This document shows positions 25,647 through 33,523 of a DNA stretch of 64,000 bases, piece after piece (the first letter of the stretch is position 1; each line of letters starts with the position of its first letter). The DNA is taken from positions 5,580,001-5,644,000 of the forward strand of contig NZ_CP109273.1 of assembly GCF_045209745.1 (NCBI RefSeq). The letters are read 5' to 3'. Origin of the DNA: Micromonospora sp045209745. GTDB taxonomy: Bacteria; Actinomycetota; Actinomycetes; Mycobacteriales; Micromonosporaceae. The translations under genes were made by a program, and so were the position numbers. The notes beneath the pieces were generated by a model, which saw only the letters and a list, made by a program, of their open reading frames with translations, ran no database searches and was not told the origin of the DNA.

Positions 25647-26461
25647 CCTCGTCCGGCCTCCAGCCTCGCCAGGACGGCGACGCCGCGCTGCGGCTGCTGC
25701 GTGACGGCGCGCTCGATCTGGAGGGTCGGCTGGTCGATGCGTCGAACACGACGCTGCGCGGCATCCTGACCCTGGACGGCGTCACCGCCCGCTGCGTCTA
25801 CAAGCCGATCCGTGGTGAGCGTCCGCTCTGGGATTTTCCCGACGGCACCCTGGCCGGCAGGGAGGTCTCGGCGTACCTGGTCTCCCGGGCCACCGGGTGG
25901 GGTCTGGTGCCGCCCACCGTGCTGCGCGACGGCCCGTTCGGCCCCGGCTCCTGCCAGCTGTGGATCGACGAGCCGGAGGACGCCGAGCCGCTGGTCGGTT
26001 TCCTGCCGGCGGGGGAGCTGCCGCCACGTTGGTTCCCGATCGCCGCGGCCCGGGACGACGACGGCGCCGCGTACGCGCTGGCGCACGCCGACGACCCACG
26101 GCTGGCCCGGCTCGCGGTGCTCGACGCGGTGATCAACAACGCTGATCGTAAGGGCGGTCACGTGCTGGTCGGGGCCGATGACCGGATCTACGGCGTGGAC
26201 CACGGGGTGAGCCTCCACGTGGAGGACAAGCTGCGTACGGTGCTCTGGGGTTGGGCTGGCAAGCAGTTGCCCCCGGACGCCGTGGAGATGCTCGACGGGC
26301 TCGCCGGGCAGGTCGCCGGGGCGCTCGGCGCGGAGCTGGCCGACCACCTGACGATCAGCGAGGTGGCCGAGTTGGCGTCCCGGATCGACCGGTTGCGGGA
26401 GACCGGCCGCTTTCCCCAGCCGCCGGAGGACTGGCCTGCGGTGCCCTGGCCGCCCATGTGA
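25643..26461 (+). CDS. SCO1664-family protein (PI3/4-kinase-like fold)
   Basis: 272 residues from a GTG overlapping the DUF3090 stop (25643-25646). Segments VYKPIRGERPLWDFPDGTLA, REVSAYLVSRATGWGLVPPT, LDAVINNADRKGGHVLVGAD, and IYGVDHGVSLHVEDKLRTVL read like a compact lipid/protein-kinase-like fold: Lys in VYKP, the HxxNADRKxxH-type catalytic loop, and a DHG metal motif. The family is actinobacterial and its substrate is not known. It sits directly upstream of mshC in the usual order. Confidence 0.88.
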   Translation: MTSSGLQPRQDGDAALRLLRDGALDLEGRLVDASNTTLRGILTLDGVTARCVYKPIRGERPLWDFPDGTLAGREVSAYLVSRATGWGLVPPTVLRDGPFGPGSCQLWIDEPEDAEPLVGFLPAGELPPRWFPIAAARDDDGAAYALAHADDPRLARLAVLDAVINNADRKGGHVLVGADDRIYGVDHGVSLHVEDKLRTVLWGWAGKQLPPDAVEMLDGLAGQVAGALGAELADHLTISEVAELASRIDRLRETGRFPQPPEDWPAVPWPPM

Positions 26462-26528
26462 CCCCGCTGTCATCTTGATCACCCGTGGGGCGCTCCGGCG
26501 TCGTCCTCGGGCTGGCTAGGCTGATCCC

Positions 26529-27767
26529 ATGGAGTCTTGGGCGGGACACGAGGTGCCACGGCTGCCGGGCAGGAGCGAGCCGCTGGCCTTGTACGACTCG
26601 GCGCGGCAGGGTGTCCACCCAAGTGAGCCGGTGGACGCGGGGACCATGTACGTCTGCGGCATCACCCCGTACGACGCCACGCACCTCGGTCACGCCGCCA
26701 CCATGATCACGTTTGACCTGGTGCAGCGGATGTGGCGGGACGCCGGCCGTCCGGTGCGCTACGTGCAGAACGTCACCGACATCGACGACCCGCTGCTGGA
26801 GCGGGCCGCCCGCGACGGCGAGGACTGGGTGGTCCTCGCGATGCGCGAGACGGCGCTGTTCCGGGAGGACATGGAGGCGCTGCGGATCATCCCACCGGCG
26901 CACTACGTGGGAGCGGTCGAGTCGATCCCGGACATCGCCGACAAGGTCGAGGTGCTGCTCAAGGACGGCGCCGCGTACCGGCTCGACGACGGCACCGGCG
27001 ACGTCTACTTCGACATCTCCGCCACGCCCCGCTTCGGCTACGAGTCGAACCTGACCCGCGAGCAGATGCTGGAGATCTTCCCCGAGCGCGGCGGTGACCC
27101 CGACCGGGCCGGCAAGCGTGACCCACTGGACCCGCTGCTGTGGCGTGGGGCCCGCGAGGGTGAGCCGTCCTGGCCGGGCGGTGACCTGGGCCCGGGTCGC
27201 CCGGGCTGGCACATCGAGTGCGCGGTGATCGCGCTGAATCTGCTCGGTGACCGGATCGACGTCCAGGGTGGCGGCAACGACCTGCTGTTTCCGCACCACG
27301 AGGCGTCCGCCGCGCACGCGGAGCGGCTCACCGGTCAGGCGCCGTTCGCCGAGCACTACGTCCACGCCGGCATGATCGGTCTGGACGGCGAGAAGATGTC
27401 CAAGTCCCGCGGCAACCTGGTCTTCGTGTCCCGGTTGCGCGCTGACAAGGTCGACTCGATGGCGGTGCGCCTGGCGTTGATCGCTGGGCACTACCGCAGC
27501 GACCGCTCCTGGACCGACGAGTTGCTGTCCGTCGCGCAGGAGCGCCTGGACCGCTGGCGGCGGGCCGCCGCCGCACCCGCCGGGCCGTCCGGGGCTGAGC
27601 TGCTGGCCGGGGTACGCGAACGCCTGGCCGACGACCTGGACACCCCTGGAGCCCTGACCCTGGTCGACACCTGGGCCGAAGCGGCCCTGGCCGGTGCGAC
27701 GGACGACCCGGCCGCCCCGGCCCTCTTCGCAAAGACGGTAGACGCCCTCCTGGGCATCCACCTCTGA
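26529..27767 (+). CDS. mshC: Mycothiol ligase MshC
   Basis: 412 residues. MshC joins cysteine to 1D-myo-inosityl 2-amino-2-deoxy-alpha-D-glucopyranoside, using ATP, in mycothiol synthesis. It is related to cysteinyl-tRNA synthetase: YVCGITPYDATHLGHAATMI (zinc Cys and HIGH-like motif), PGWHIECAVIALNLLG with the second zinc Cys, LLFPHHEASAAHAE, and the KMSKS loop GEKMSKSRGNLV. The anticodon-binding domain of the synthetase is absent, as expected. The ATG at 26529 begins MESWAGHEVPRLPG. It marks the organism as an actinomycete. Confidence 0.96.
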   Translation: MESWAGHEVPRLPGRSEPLALYDSARQGVHPSEPVDAGTMYVCGITPYDATHLGHAATMITFDLVQRMWRDAGRPVRYVQNVTDIDDPLLERAARDGEDWVVLAMRETALFREDMEALRIIPPAHYVGAVESIPDIADKVEVLLKDGAAYRLDDGTGDVYFDISATPRFGYESNLTREQMLEIFPERGGDPDRAGKRDPLDPLLWRGAREGEPSWPGGDLGPGRPGWHIECAVIALNLLGDRIDVQGGGNDLLFPHHEASAAHAERLTGQAPFAEHYVHAGMIGLDGEKMSKSRGNLVFVSRLRADKVDSMAVRLALIAGHYRSDRSWTDELLSVAQERLDRWRRAAAAPAGPSGAELLAGVRERLADDLDTPGALTLVDTWAEAALAGATDDPAAPALFAKTVDALLGIHL

Positions 27768-27787
27768 TCGACGGGGTGCCGTGCCGT

Positions 27788-27861
27788 GATCGACTCGGTA
27801 TGCCTGAAGTCGCGGTGTCCGGGCCGGTGGACGCGCCGATTTTCAGGAAGTCGAGCCGATC
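27788..27861. repeat. REP-like hairpin element
   Basis: Outer arms GATCGACTCG and CGAGCCGATC (27788-27797 / 27852-27861, one G-T type difference) enclose inner arms CCTGAA and TTCAGG (27803-27808 / 27842-27847). It is noncoding, between mshC and gntR. The right part GTGGACGCGCCGATTTTC recurs in similar form near 40804. Confidence 0.6.
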
Positions 27862-27897
27862 CCAACCCCACCCCGTAGGTCGCGCGGTGGGGTTGGG
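27861..27897. terminator. Bidirectional terminator hairpin
   Basis: A perfect 12-bp stem, CCCAACCCCACC / GGTGGGGTTGGG, with a 13-base loop. It lies between convergent mshC and gntR, directly next to the REP-like hairpin. Confidence 0.75.
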
Positions 27898-27905
27898 GGT
27901 TCAGG

Positions 27906-28697
27906 TCAGCCCAGGACCAGGCCGGGGTTGGGGTCTGGGTCTGGGGTTGGGGCGGGGATCTGGTAATCCTCGGTGAGGGTCGTCATGGGGCCGGGCCAGG
28001 TGGCCTGGGAGACCTCAATCGGCTTGCGGTGCGCGTCGTAGGCGACGTGCAGCAGGTGCAGCACCGGGGTGTCCGGCCGGATCTGGAGCGTCTCGGCCTC
28101 CTCCCGGCTGGGCTGGCGGGCGCTGATCGTGTCGGTGGCGGAGACGTACCGGCGCCCGGTGACCTCCTCGGCCTCCTGGTAGAGGGGCCGGCCGAACGCC
28201 TCGGTGCGTTCCAGCGAGGTGCCCGCGGTGTTGGCGGGCAGGAACCAGGATGCGCCCACCTCGACGGGGGAGTCGTCGGTGCGCACGAGGTGCCGGCGGC
28301 ACAGCAGTTCGGTGCCGTCGGGCACCCCGAACGCGTCGGCCACCTCGGCGGGGGCGGGGGCACGACCGACCGAGACGAGGTGCTGACGGTATCGGGCGGC
28401 GAGATCGGTGTGGTAGCCGCGGAAGCCGCCGTACCGGCCCCGGGAGAGGCGGTTGAGTCGGCGGCGGGTGCCCCGGACGTACGTACCGGAGCCAGGCTTG
28501 GTGATCAGGATGCCCTCGACCCGCAGCTGGTCGACGGCGCGTTGCACGGTCTGCTTGGCGACCCCGAACATCTCGGCGATGGCCGGGATGGACGGCAGCC
28601 GCTCGCCGGGCCCCCAGTCGCCGCGGCGGACCTGGGCCTTGAGCTGCGCGGCGATCTGTCGGTGCGGGAACTCCGCGGCCCCGGGATTGATCTGCAC
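27906..28697 (-). CDS. GntR-family regulator with UTRA domain
   Basis: 263 residues from a GTG at 28697 that has AAGGAGG five bases upstream; this decides it over longer readings. N-terminal GntR winged helix: HRQIAAQLKAQVRRGDWGPG, ERLPSIPAIAEMFGVAKQTV, QLRVEGILITKPGSGTYV. The rest is a UTRA ligand domain (VEVGASWFLPANTAGTSLER, TLQIRPDTPVLHLLHVAYDA). A Pro/Asp-rich tail ends the protein. The HutC-type group usually senses small metabolites. An inverted repeat lies just upstream, probably for autoregulation. Confidence 0.9.
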   Translation of the reverse strand: MQINPGAAEFPHRQIAAQLKAQVRRGDWGPGERLPSIPAIAEMFGVAKQTVQRAVDQLRVEGILITKPGSGTYVRGTRRRLNRLSRGRYGGFRGYHTDLAARYRQHLVSVGRAPAPAEVADAFGVPDGTELLCRRHLVRTDDSPVEVGASWFLPANTAGTSLERTEAFGRPLYQEAEEVTGRRYVSATDTISARQPSREEAETLQIRPDTPVLHLLHVAYDAHRKPIEVSQATWPGPMTTLTEDYQIPAPTPDPDPNPGLVLG

Positions 28698-28717
28698 ACC
28701 CGCCTCCTTGATCACGT

Positions 28718-28729
28718 CTAGGTTCCTAG
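28718..28729. promoter_or_regulatory. Inverted repeat CTAGG-TT-CCTAG, likely GntR operator
   Basis: The repeat lies 20 bases upstream of the gntR GTG. Another CCCTAG half-site follows at about 28734-28739. GntR regulators bind short palindromes in their own promoters. The position supports autoregulation. Confidence 0.6.
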
Positions 28730-28774
28730 GATGCCCTAGCGGGTGTGACGGCGCCACCCTGGACACGCGAAAAC

Positions 28775-28809
28775 GGGCCCCCGGACCGTTAAAAGGTCCG
28801 AGAGCCCGC
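28775..28809. terminator. Hairpin after the PAC2 gene
   Basis: CGGGC...CGGACC / GGTCCG...GCCCG with a GTTAAAA loop and a few unpaired bases. It is 3' of the PAC2-family gene, which reads on the minus strand into it. Confidence 0.5.
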
Positions 28810-28820
28810 AGCAGACAGCG

Positions 28821-29690
28821 TTACCAGGAGCCGGCGGTGGGGCCGGCCGAACCGCCCCGACGACGCAGGTACTTCTCGAACTCCTGGGCGATCTCGTCCC
28901 CGGTCAACGGGGTGATGCCCTCGTCGCCGACCCGCTCCTCCAGCTCGCGAACGTACTCGCCGAGTTCGGCGTCCTGCTCGGCGGCGCTGCGCACCCGCTG
29001 CTCCCACTCGGCGGACTCCTCGGCCAGGTCGGCCATCGGCACCGGCAGGTCGACGACCTCCTCGACGCGGTGCAGCAGGGCGACGGTGGCCTTCGGGCAG
29101 GGCGGGTTGTTGGCGTAGTGCGGCACGTGCACCCAGAACGAGACGGCGTCCACCTCGGCGCGGGAGCACGCGTCGTGCAGCACGCCGACGATGCCGGTCG
29201 GCCCGTCGTACCGGGTGGGGGTGAGCTGGTAGCGCTCGGCGGCCTGCGCGTCGGAGGCGCTGCCGCTGATCGGCAGCGGCCGAGTGTATGGAACGTCGGC
29301 CAGCAACGCGCCCAGCAGCACGACCCGTTCCACCTCAAGGCTGTGGCAGATCTCCAGCACCTGCTCGCAGAACGTCCGCCAGCGCATGCTCGGCTCGATG
29401 CCGCGGATCAGCACCACGTCGCGTTCGGTGCCCTCCGGGCTGGCCACCATGAAACGGGTCGTCGGCCACTCCACCCGGCGGGTCTCTCCGTCGGCCATGG
29501 TGATGGTGGGCCGGCTGACCTGGAAGTCGTAGAAGTCCTCCGGGTCCAACTCGGCGATCTGCCGGGCGTTCCAGACCTGCTCGAGGTGCTCGACCGCGGC
29601 GGTGGACGCGTCGGCGGCGTCATTCCAGCCCTCGAAGGCGGCGATGGCCACCGGGGACCGCAGCACCGGCAGTCCGTCGAACTCGGTCAC
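28821..29690 (-). CDS. PAC2-family protein
   Basis: 289 residues. The PAC2 (proteasome assembly chaperone 2-like) fold is indicated by PVAIAAFEGWNDAADASTAA, DVVLIRGIEPSMRWRTFCEQ, VERVVLLGALLADVPYTRPL, and SFWVHVPHYANNPPCPKATV. Actinobacteria have proteasomes, and a role near proteasome function is often assumed, but no activity is established. The C-terminal 60 residues are acidic and helical (EEVVDLPVPMADLAEESAEW). It is divergent from metH across a 262-bp gap with no other gene. Confidence 0.88.
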   Translation of the reverse strand: MTEFDGLPVLRSPVAIAAFEGWNDAADASTAAVEHLEQVWNARQIAELDPEDFYDFQVSRPTITMADGETRRVEWPTTRFMVASPEGTERDVVLIRGIEPSMRWRTFCEQVLEICHSLEVERVVLLGALLADVPYTRPLPISGSASDAQAAERYQLTPTRYDGPTGIVGVLHDACSRAEVDAVSFWVHVPHYANNPPCPKATVALLHRVEEVVDLPVPMADLAEESAEWEQRVRSAAEQDAELGEYVRELEERVGDEGITPLTGDEIAQEFEKYLRRRGGSAGPTAGSW

Positions 29691-29940
29691 GCCGTCACCT
29701 CACCCTGCTCGTCGCGGCTGGCGCCGGGACCGTGCCCGGTCGTCAAACCGTGGGGCACGGCGGCGTCCCTGTTGTCCTTCACGTCCGCCAGCCTACGTGC
29801 CGGGCGGGGGTGCGGCCCGTCGGCCGCGCCGGTCGGCCGCGTCAGCGGCCGGTCATACACGAACGAACCGGACGGCGTGATTCCGCCGACACAATATGGG
29901 ATCGCGTACCGGGGGGGCGTTGGGTGCGGCGGGGCCGCAC

Positions 29941-29953
29941 TAATCTAAACGGG
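29941..29953 (+). promoter_or_regulatory. -10 element and leaderless start of metH
   Basis: TAATCT (29941-29946) is a good -10 hexamer that ends seven bases before the metH GTG at 29953. No ribosome binding site lies between. That spacing is what a leaderless transcript would show. A weak -35-like TTGGGT is at 29920. Confidence 0.5.
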
Positions 29954-32900
29954 TGCGGACTTCGTTGATGGATGTGCTGGCCGACCGGATCCTCATCGCC
30001 GACGGGGCGATGGGCACGATGCTGCAGGCCGCGGACCTCACGCTCGACGACTTCGACGGGCTGGAGGGGTGCAACGAGATCCTCAACGTCACCCGACCGG
30101 ACGTCGTGCGTGGGGTGCACGACGCCTACCTGAGCGCCGGCGCGGACTGTGTGGAGACCAACACGTTCGGCGCCAACCTCGCCAACCTCGCCGAGTACGA
30201 CATCCCGCACCGCATCCGCGAGCTGTCCGAGGCGGGCGCCCGGATCGCCCGGGAGGCCGCCGACGCGGCCAGCACCCCGCAGCGGCCCCGGTTCGTGTTG
30301 GGCTCGATCGGGCCGGGCACCAAGCTGCCCACCCTCGGGCACGCCGACTACGCCACGCTGCGTGACGCGTACCAGGAGAACGCCGTCGGTCTGATCGTCG
30401 GCGGCGTGGACGCGCTGATCATCGAGACCTGCCAGGACCTGCTTCAGGTCAAGGCCGCCGTGGTCGGGTCGAAGCGGGCGATGGCCGAGCTGGGCCGGTC
30501 GGTGCCGATCATCTGTCACGTGGCCGTGGAGACCACCGGCACCATGCTGGTGGGTAGCGAGATCGGTGCGGCCCTGGCGGCGATCGAGCCGCTCGGCGTG
30601 GACCTGATCGGGCTCAACTGCTCGACCGGCCCGGCCGAGATGAGCGAGCACCTGCGATACCTGTCGCAGCACTCCCGGATCGGGCTGTCGGTGATGCCGA
30701 ACGCCGGCCTGCCGGTGCTCACCGCCGACGGCGCGTACTTCCCGTTGAGCCCGGCGGAGCTGGCCGAGGCCCTGGAGCGGTTCATCACCGAATACGGCGT
30801 GGGGCTGATCGGCGGCTGTTGCGGCACCACCCCGGAGCACATCCGGGTGCTGTCCGAGCGGCTGCACGGTGTCACCGCCCCGGCCCGCGAGCCCCGGCAC
30901 GAGGCGGGCGTCTCGTCGGTGTACCATCCGGTGCCGTTCGCGCAGGACGCGTCGGTGCTGATGGTGGGGGAGCGGACCAACGCCAACGGTTCCAAGGCGT
31001 TCCGGGATGCGATGCTGGCCGGTGACTGGCGGGCCTGTGTGGAGATCGCCCGCAGCCAGGCGCGCGACGGCTCGCACCTGCTCGACCTGTGCGTGGACTA
31101 CGTCGGGCGCGACGGCACCCAGGACATGCGGGAGCTGGCCGGCCGGTTCGCCACCGCGTCGACCCTGCCGATCATGCTGGACTCCACCGAGCCGAACGTC
31201 GTCGAGGCCGGGCTCGAGATGCTCGGCGGCCGGTGCGTGGTCAACTCGGTGAACTTCGAGGACGGCGACGGCCCCGACTCCCGGTACGCGCGGGTGATGC
31301 CGGTCGTCCGCGAGCACGGCGCGGCGGTGGTGGCGCTGCTCATCGACGAGGAGGGGCAGGCGCGTACCCAGGATTGGAAGGTCCGGGTCGCGGCGCGGCT
31401 GATCGACGACCTGACCGGCCGGTGGGGCATGGACCGCGCCGACATCCTGATCGACGCGCTGACGTTCCCGATCGCCACCGGGCAGGAGGAGACCCGCCGT
31501 GACGGCATCGAGACGATCGAGGCGATCCGGGAGATCACCCGCCGCTACCCGGGGGTCAACTTCACCCTGGGCGTCTCGAACATCTCGTTCGGGCTCAACC
31601 CGGCGGCCCGGCAGGTGCTCAACTCGGTGTTCCTGCACGAGTGCGTGCAGGCCGGCCTGACGTCGGCGATCGTGCACGCCAGCAAGATCCTGCCGATGTC
31701 GAAGATCCCGCAGGAGCAGCGCGAGGTCGCACTGGATCTGGTGTACGACCGGCGCCGCGAGGGGTATGACCCGGTGCAGCGTTTCCTCGAGCTCTTCGAG
31801 GGCATCGACGTGACCAGCGCCCGGGCCAGCCGCGCGCAGGAGCTGGCGGCGCTGCCGCTCGACGAGCGGCTCAAGCGGCGGATCATCGACGGTGAGCGCA
31901 ACGGCCTGGAAGCCGACCTGGACGAGGCGATGGCCGGCGGTCGGCCCCCACTGTCGATCATCAACGACATCCTGCTGGACGGGATGAAGGTGGTCGGTGA
32001 GCTGTTCGGCTCCGGGCAGATGCAGCTGCCGTTCGTGCTCCAGTCCGCCGAGGTGATGAAGACCGCGGTGGCGTACCTGGAGCCGCACATGGAAACCGTC
32101 GACGACGGCGGCAAGGGTCGCATCGTGCTCGCCACCGTGCGCGGCGACGTGCACGACATCGGCAAGAACCTGGTCGACATCATCCTGTCCAACAACGGCT
32201 ACGAGGTGGTGAACATCGGCATCAAGCAGCCGATCAGCGCCATCCTGGACGCCGCCGAGCAGCACCGCGCCGACGCGATCGGCATGTCCGGCCTGCTGGT
32301 CAAGAGCACGGTCATCATGAAGGAAAACCTGGCCGAGATGGCCACGCGCGGGGTCGCGGAGCGCTGGCCCGTCCTGCTGGGTGGGGCGGCGCTGACGCGG
32401 GCGTACGTCGAGGACGACCTGCGGTCGACGTTCCCCGGGCAGGTGCACTACGCGCGGGACGCGTTCGAGGGGCTGTCCCTGATGGACAAGGTGATGACCG
32501 CCAAACGGGGCGGCGCACCGGTGATCGACCCGGAGCGGGAGGCGGCCCTCGCGGCGCGGCGAGCCCGCCGGGAACGGCAGCGGTCCATGGTCACCGAGTC
32601 GCTGCCGGAGCTGCACGACTCGTCGGTCCGCTCCGACGTGGCCGTGGACGTGGCGGTGCCCACCCCGCCGTTCTTCGGCACGCGGGTGATCAAGGGCGTG
32701 CCGATGTCCGACTATGCGGCGCTGCTGGACGAGCGGGCCACCTTCCTCGGGCAGTGGGGGCTGCGTGGCGCCCGCGGCGGGAGCGGACCCTCCTATGAGG
32801 AGCTGGTCGAGACCGAAGGCCGGCCGCGCCTGCGGTACTGGCTGGACCGCCTGATCGCCGACCAGGTGCTCGAGGCAGCCGTGGTGTACGGCTACTTCCC

Positions 32901-33468
32901 GGCGTACTCCGAAGGCAATGACCTGGTGGTGCTCGACGAGAACGGGCACGCGGAGCGCGCCCGGTTCTCCTTCCCCCGGCAGCGGCAGGAGCGCCGGCTC
33001 TGCCTGGCGGACTTCTTCAAGCCCAAGGGCGACCAGCTCGACGTGGTCGCGCTGCAACTGGTCACCGTCGGCCAGCCGGTCAGCGAGTACGCGGCCAAGC
33101 TGTTCGCCCGCAACGAGTACCGCGACTATATGGAGGTGCACGGGCTCTCCGTGCAGCTCACCGAGGCCCTCGCGGAGCACTGGCACCGGCGCATCCGCGC
33201 CGAGCTGACCCTGCCCGACGGCCGTTTGCTGGGCCACGACGACCCGACGGACCTGGCTGGCCTGCTGCGCAACGACTACCGGGGCTGCCGGTACGCGTTC
33301 GGCTACCCGGCCTGTCCGGATCTGGAGGACCGGGCGAAGATCGTGGATCTGCTCGGGGCGGAGCGGATCGGGGTGGAGCTGTCCGAGGAGTTCCAGCTCA
33401 TGCCGGAGCAGGCCACCGACGCCATCGTGGTCCACCACCCGGAGGCGAGCTACTTCAACGCCAAGTAA
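29953..33468 (+). CDS. metH: Cobalamin-dependent methionine synthase MetH
   Basis: 1171 residues, all four modules present. Homocysteine-binding domain 1-310 (zinc cysteines in GLIGGCCGTTPEH); methyltetrahydrofolate domain about 330-600 (MVGERTNANGSKAF, LDLCVDYVGRDGTQDM, LNPAARQVLNSVFLHE); B12 domain about 620-850 with the cobalt-ligand motif GDVHDIGKNLVD and GMSGLLVKSTVIM; and AdoMet reactivation domain about 870-1171 (YFPAYSEGNDLVVL, RNDYRGCRYAFGYPACPDLE). It transfers a methyl group from methyl-THF to homocysteine. The GTG at 29953 looks leaderless; ATG 29968 is the alternative. I see no cobalamin riboswitch in the upstream 260 bp. Confidence 0.97.
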   Translation: MRTSLMDVLADRILIADGAMGTMLQAADLTLDDFDGLEGCNEILNVTRPDVVRGVHDAYLSAGADCVETNTFGANLANLAEYDIPHRIRELSEAGARIAREAADAASTPQRPRFVLGSIGPGTKLPTLGHADYATLRDAYQENAVGLIVGGVDALIIETCQDLLQVKAAVVGSKRAMAELGRSVPIICHVAVETTGTMLVGSEIGAALAAIEPLGVDLIGLNCSTGPAEMSEHLRYLSQHSRIGLSVMPNAGLPVLTADGAYFPLSPAELAEALERFITEYGVGLIGGCCGTTPEHIRVLSERLHGVTAPAREPRHEAGVSSVYHPVPFAQDASVLMVGERTNANGSKAFRDAMLAGDWRACVEIARSQARDGSHLLDLCVDYVGRDGTQDMRELAGRFATASTLPIMLDSTEPNVVEAGLEMLGGRCVVNSVNFEDGDGPDSRYARVMPVVREHGAAVVALLIDEEGQARTQDWKVRVAARLIDDLTGRWGMDRADILIDALTFPIATGQEETRRDGIETIEAIREITRRYPGVNFTLGVSNISFGLNPAARQVLNSVFLHECVQAGLTSAIVHASKILPMSKIPQEQREVALDLVYDRRREGYDPVQRFLELFEGIDVTSARASRAQELAALPLDERLKRRIIDGERNGLEADLDEAMAGGRPPLSIINDILLDGMKVVGELFGSGQMQLPFVLQSAEVMKTAVAYLEPHMETVDDGGKGRIVLATVRGDVHDIGKNLVDIILSNNGYEVVNIGIKQPISAILDAAEQHRADAIGMSGLLVKSTVIMKENLAEMATRGVAERWPVLLGGAALTRAYVEDDLRSTFPGQVHYARDAFEGLSLMDKVMTAKRGGAPVIDPEREAALAARRARRERQRSMVTESLPELHDSSVRSDVAVDVAVPTPPFFGTRVIKGVPMSDYAALLDERATFLGQWGLRGARGGSGPSYEELVETEGRPRLRYWLDRLIADQVLEAAVVYGYFPAYSEGNDLVVLDENGHAERARFSFPRQRQERRLCLADFFKPKGDQLDVVALQLVTVGQPVSEYAAKLFARNEYRDYMEVHGLSVQLTEALAEHWHRRIRAELTLPDGRLLGHDDPTDLAGLLRNDYRGCRYAFGYPACPDLEDRAKIVDLLGAERIGVELSEEFQLMPEQATDAIVVHHPEASYFNAK

Positions 33469-33480
33469 CGCCCACAGGTG

Positions 33481-33512
33481 CTCTGACGCGAAGATTCCCC
33501 TTCGCGTCAGAG
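33481..33512 (+). terminator. metH terminator hairpin
   Basis: A perfect 13-bp stem, CTCTGACGCGAAG / CTTCGCGTCAGAG, with loop ATTCCC, beginning 12 bases after the metH stop. The IS110 element begins immediately to its right. Confidence 0.85.
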
Positions 33513-33523
33513 GTTGGTTCGCT

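Noticed and set aside
29691..29952. A possible cobalamin riboswitch before metH
   Set aside because: I see no B12-box-like sequence, and the promoter appears to end at the start codon.
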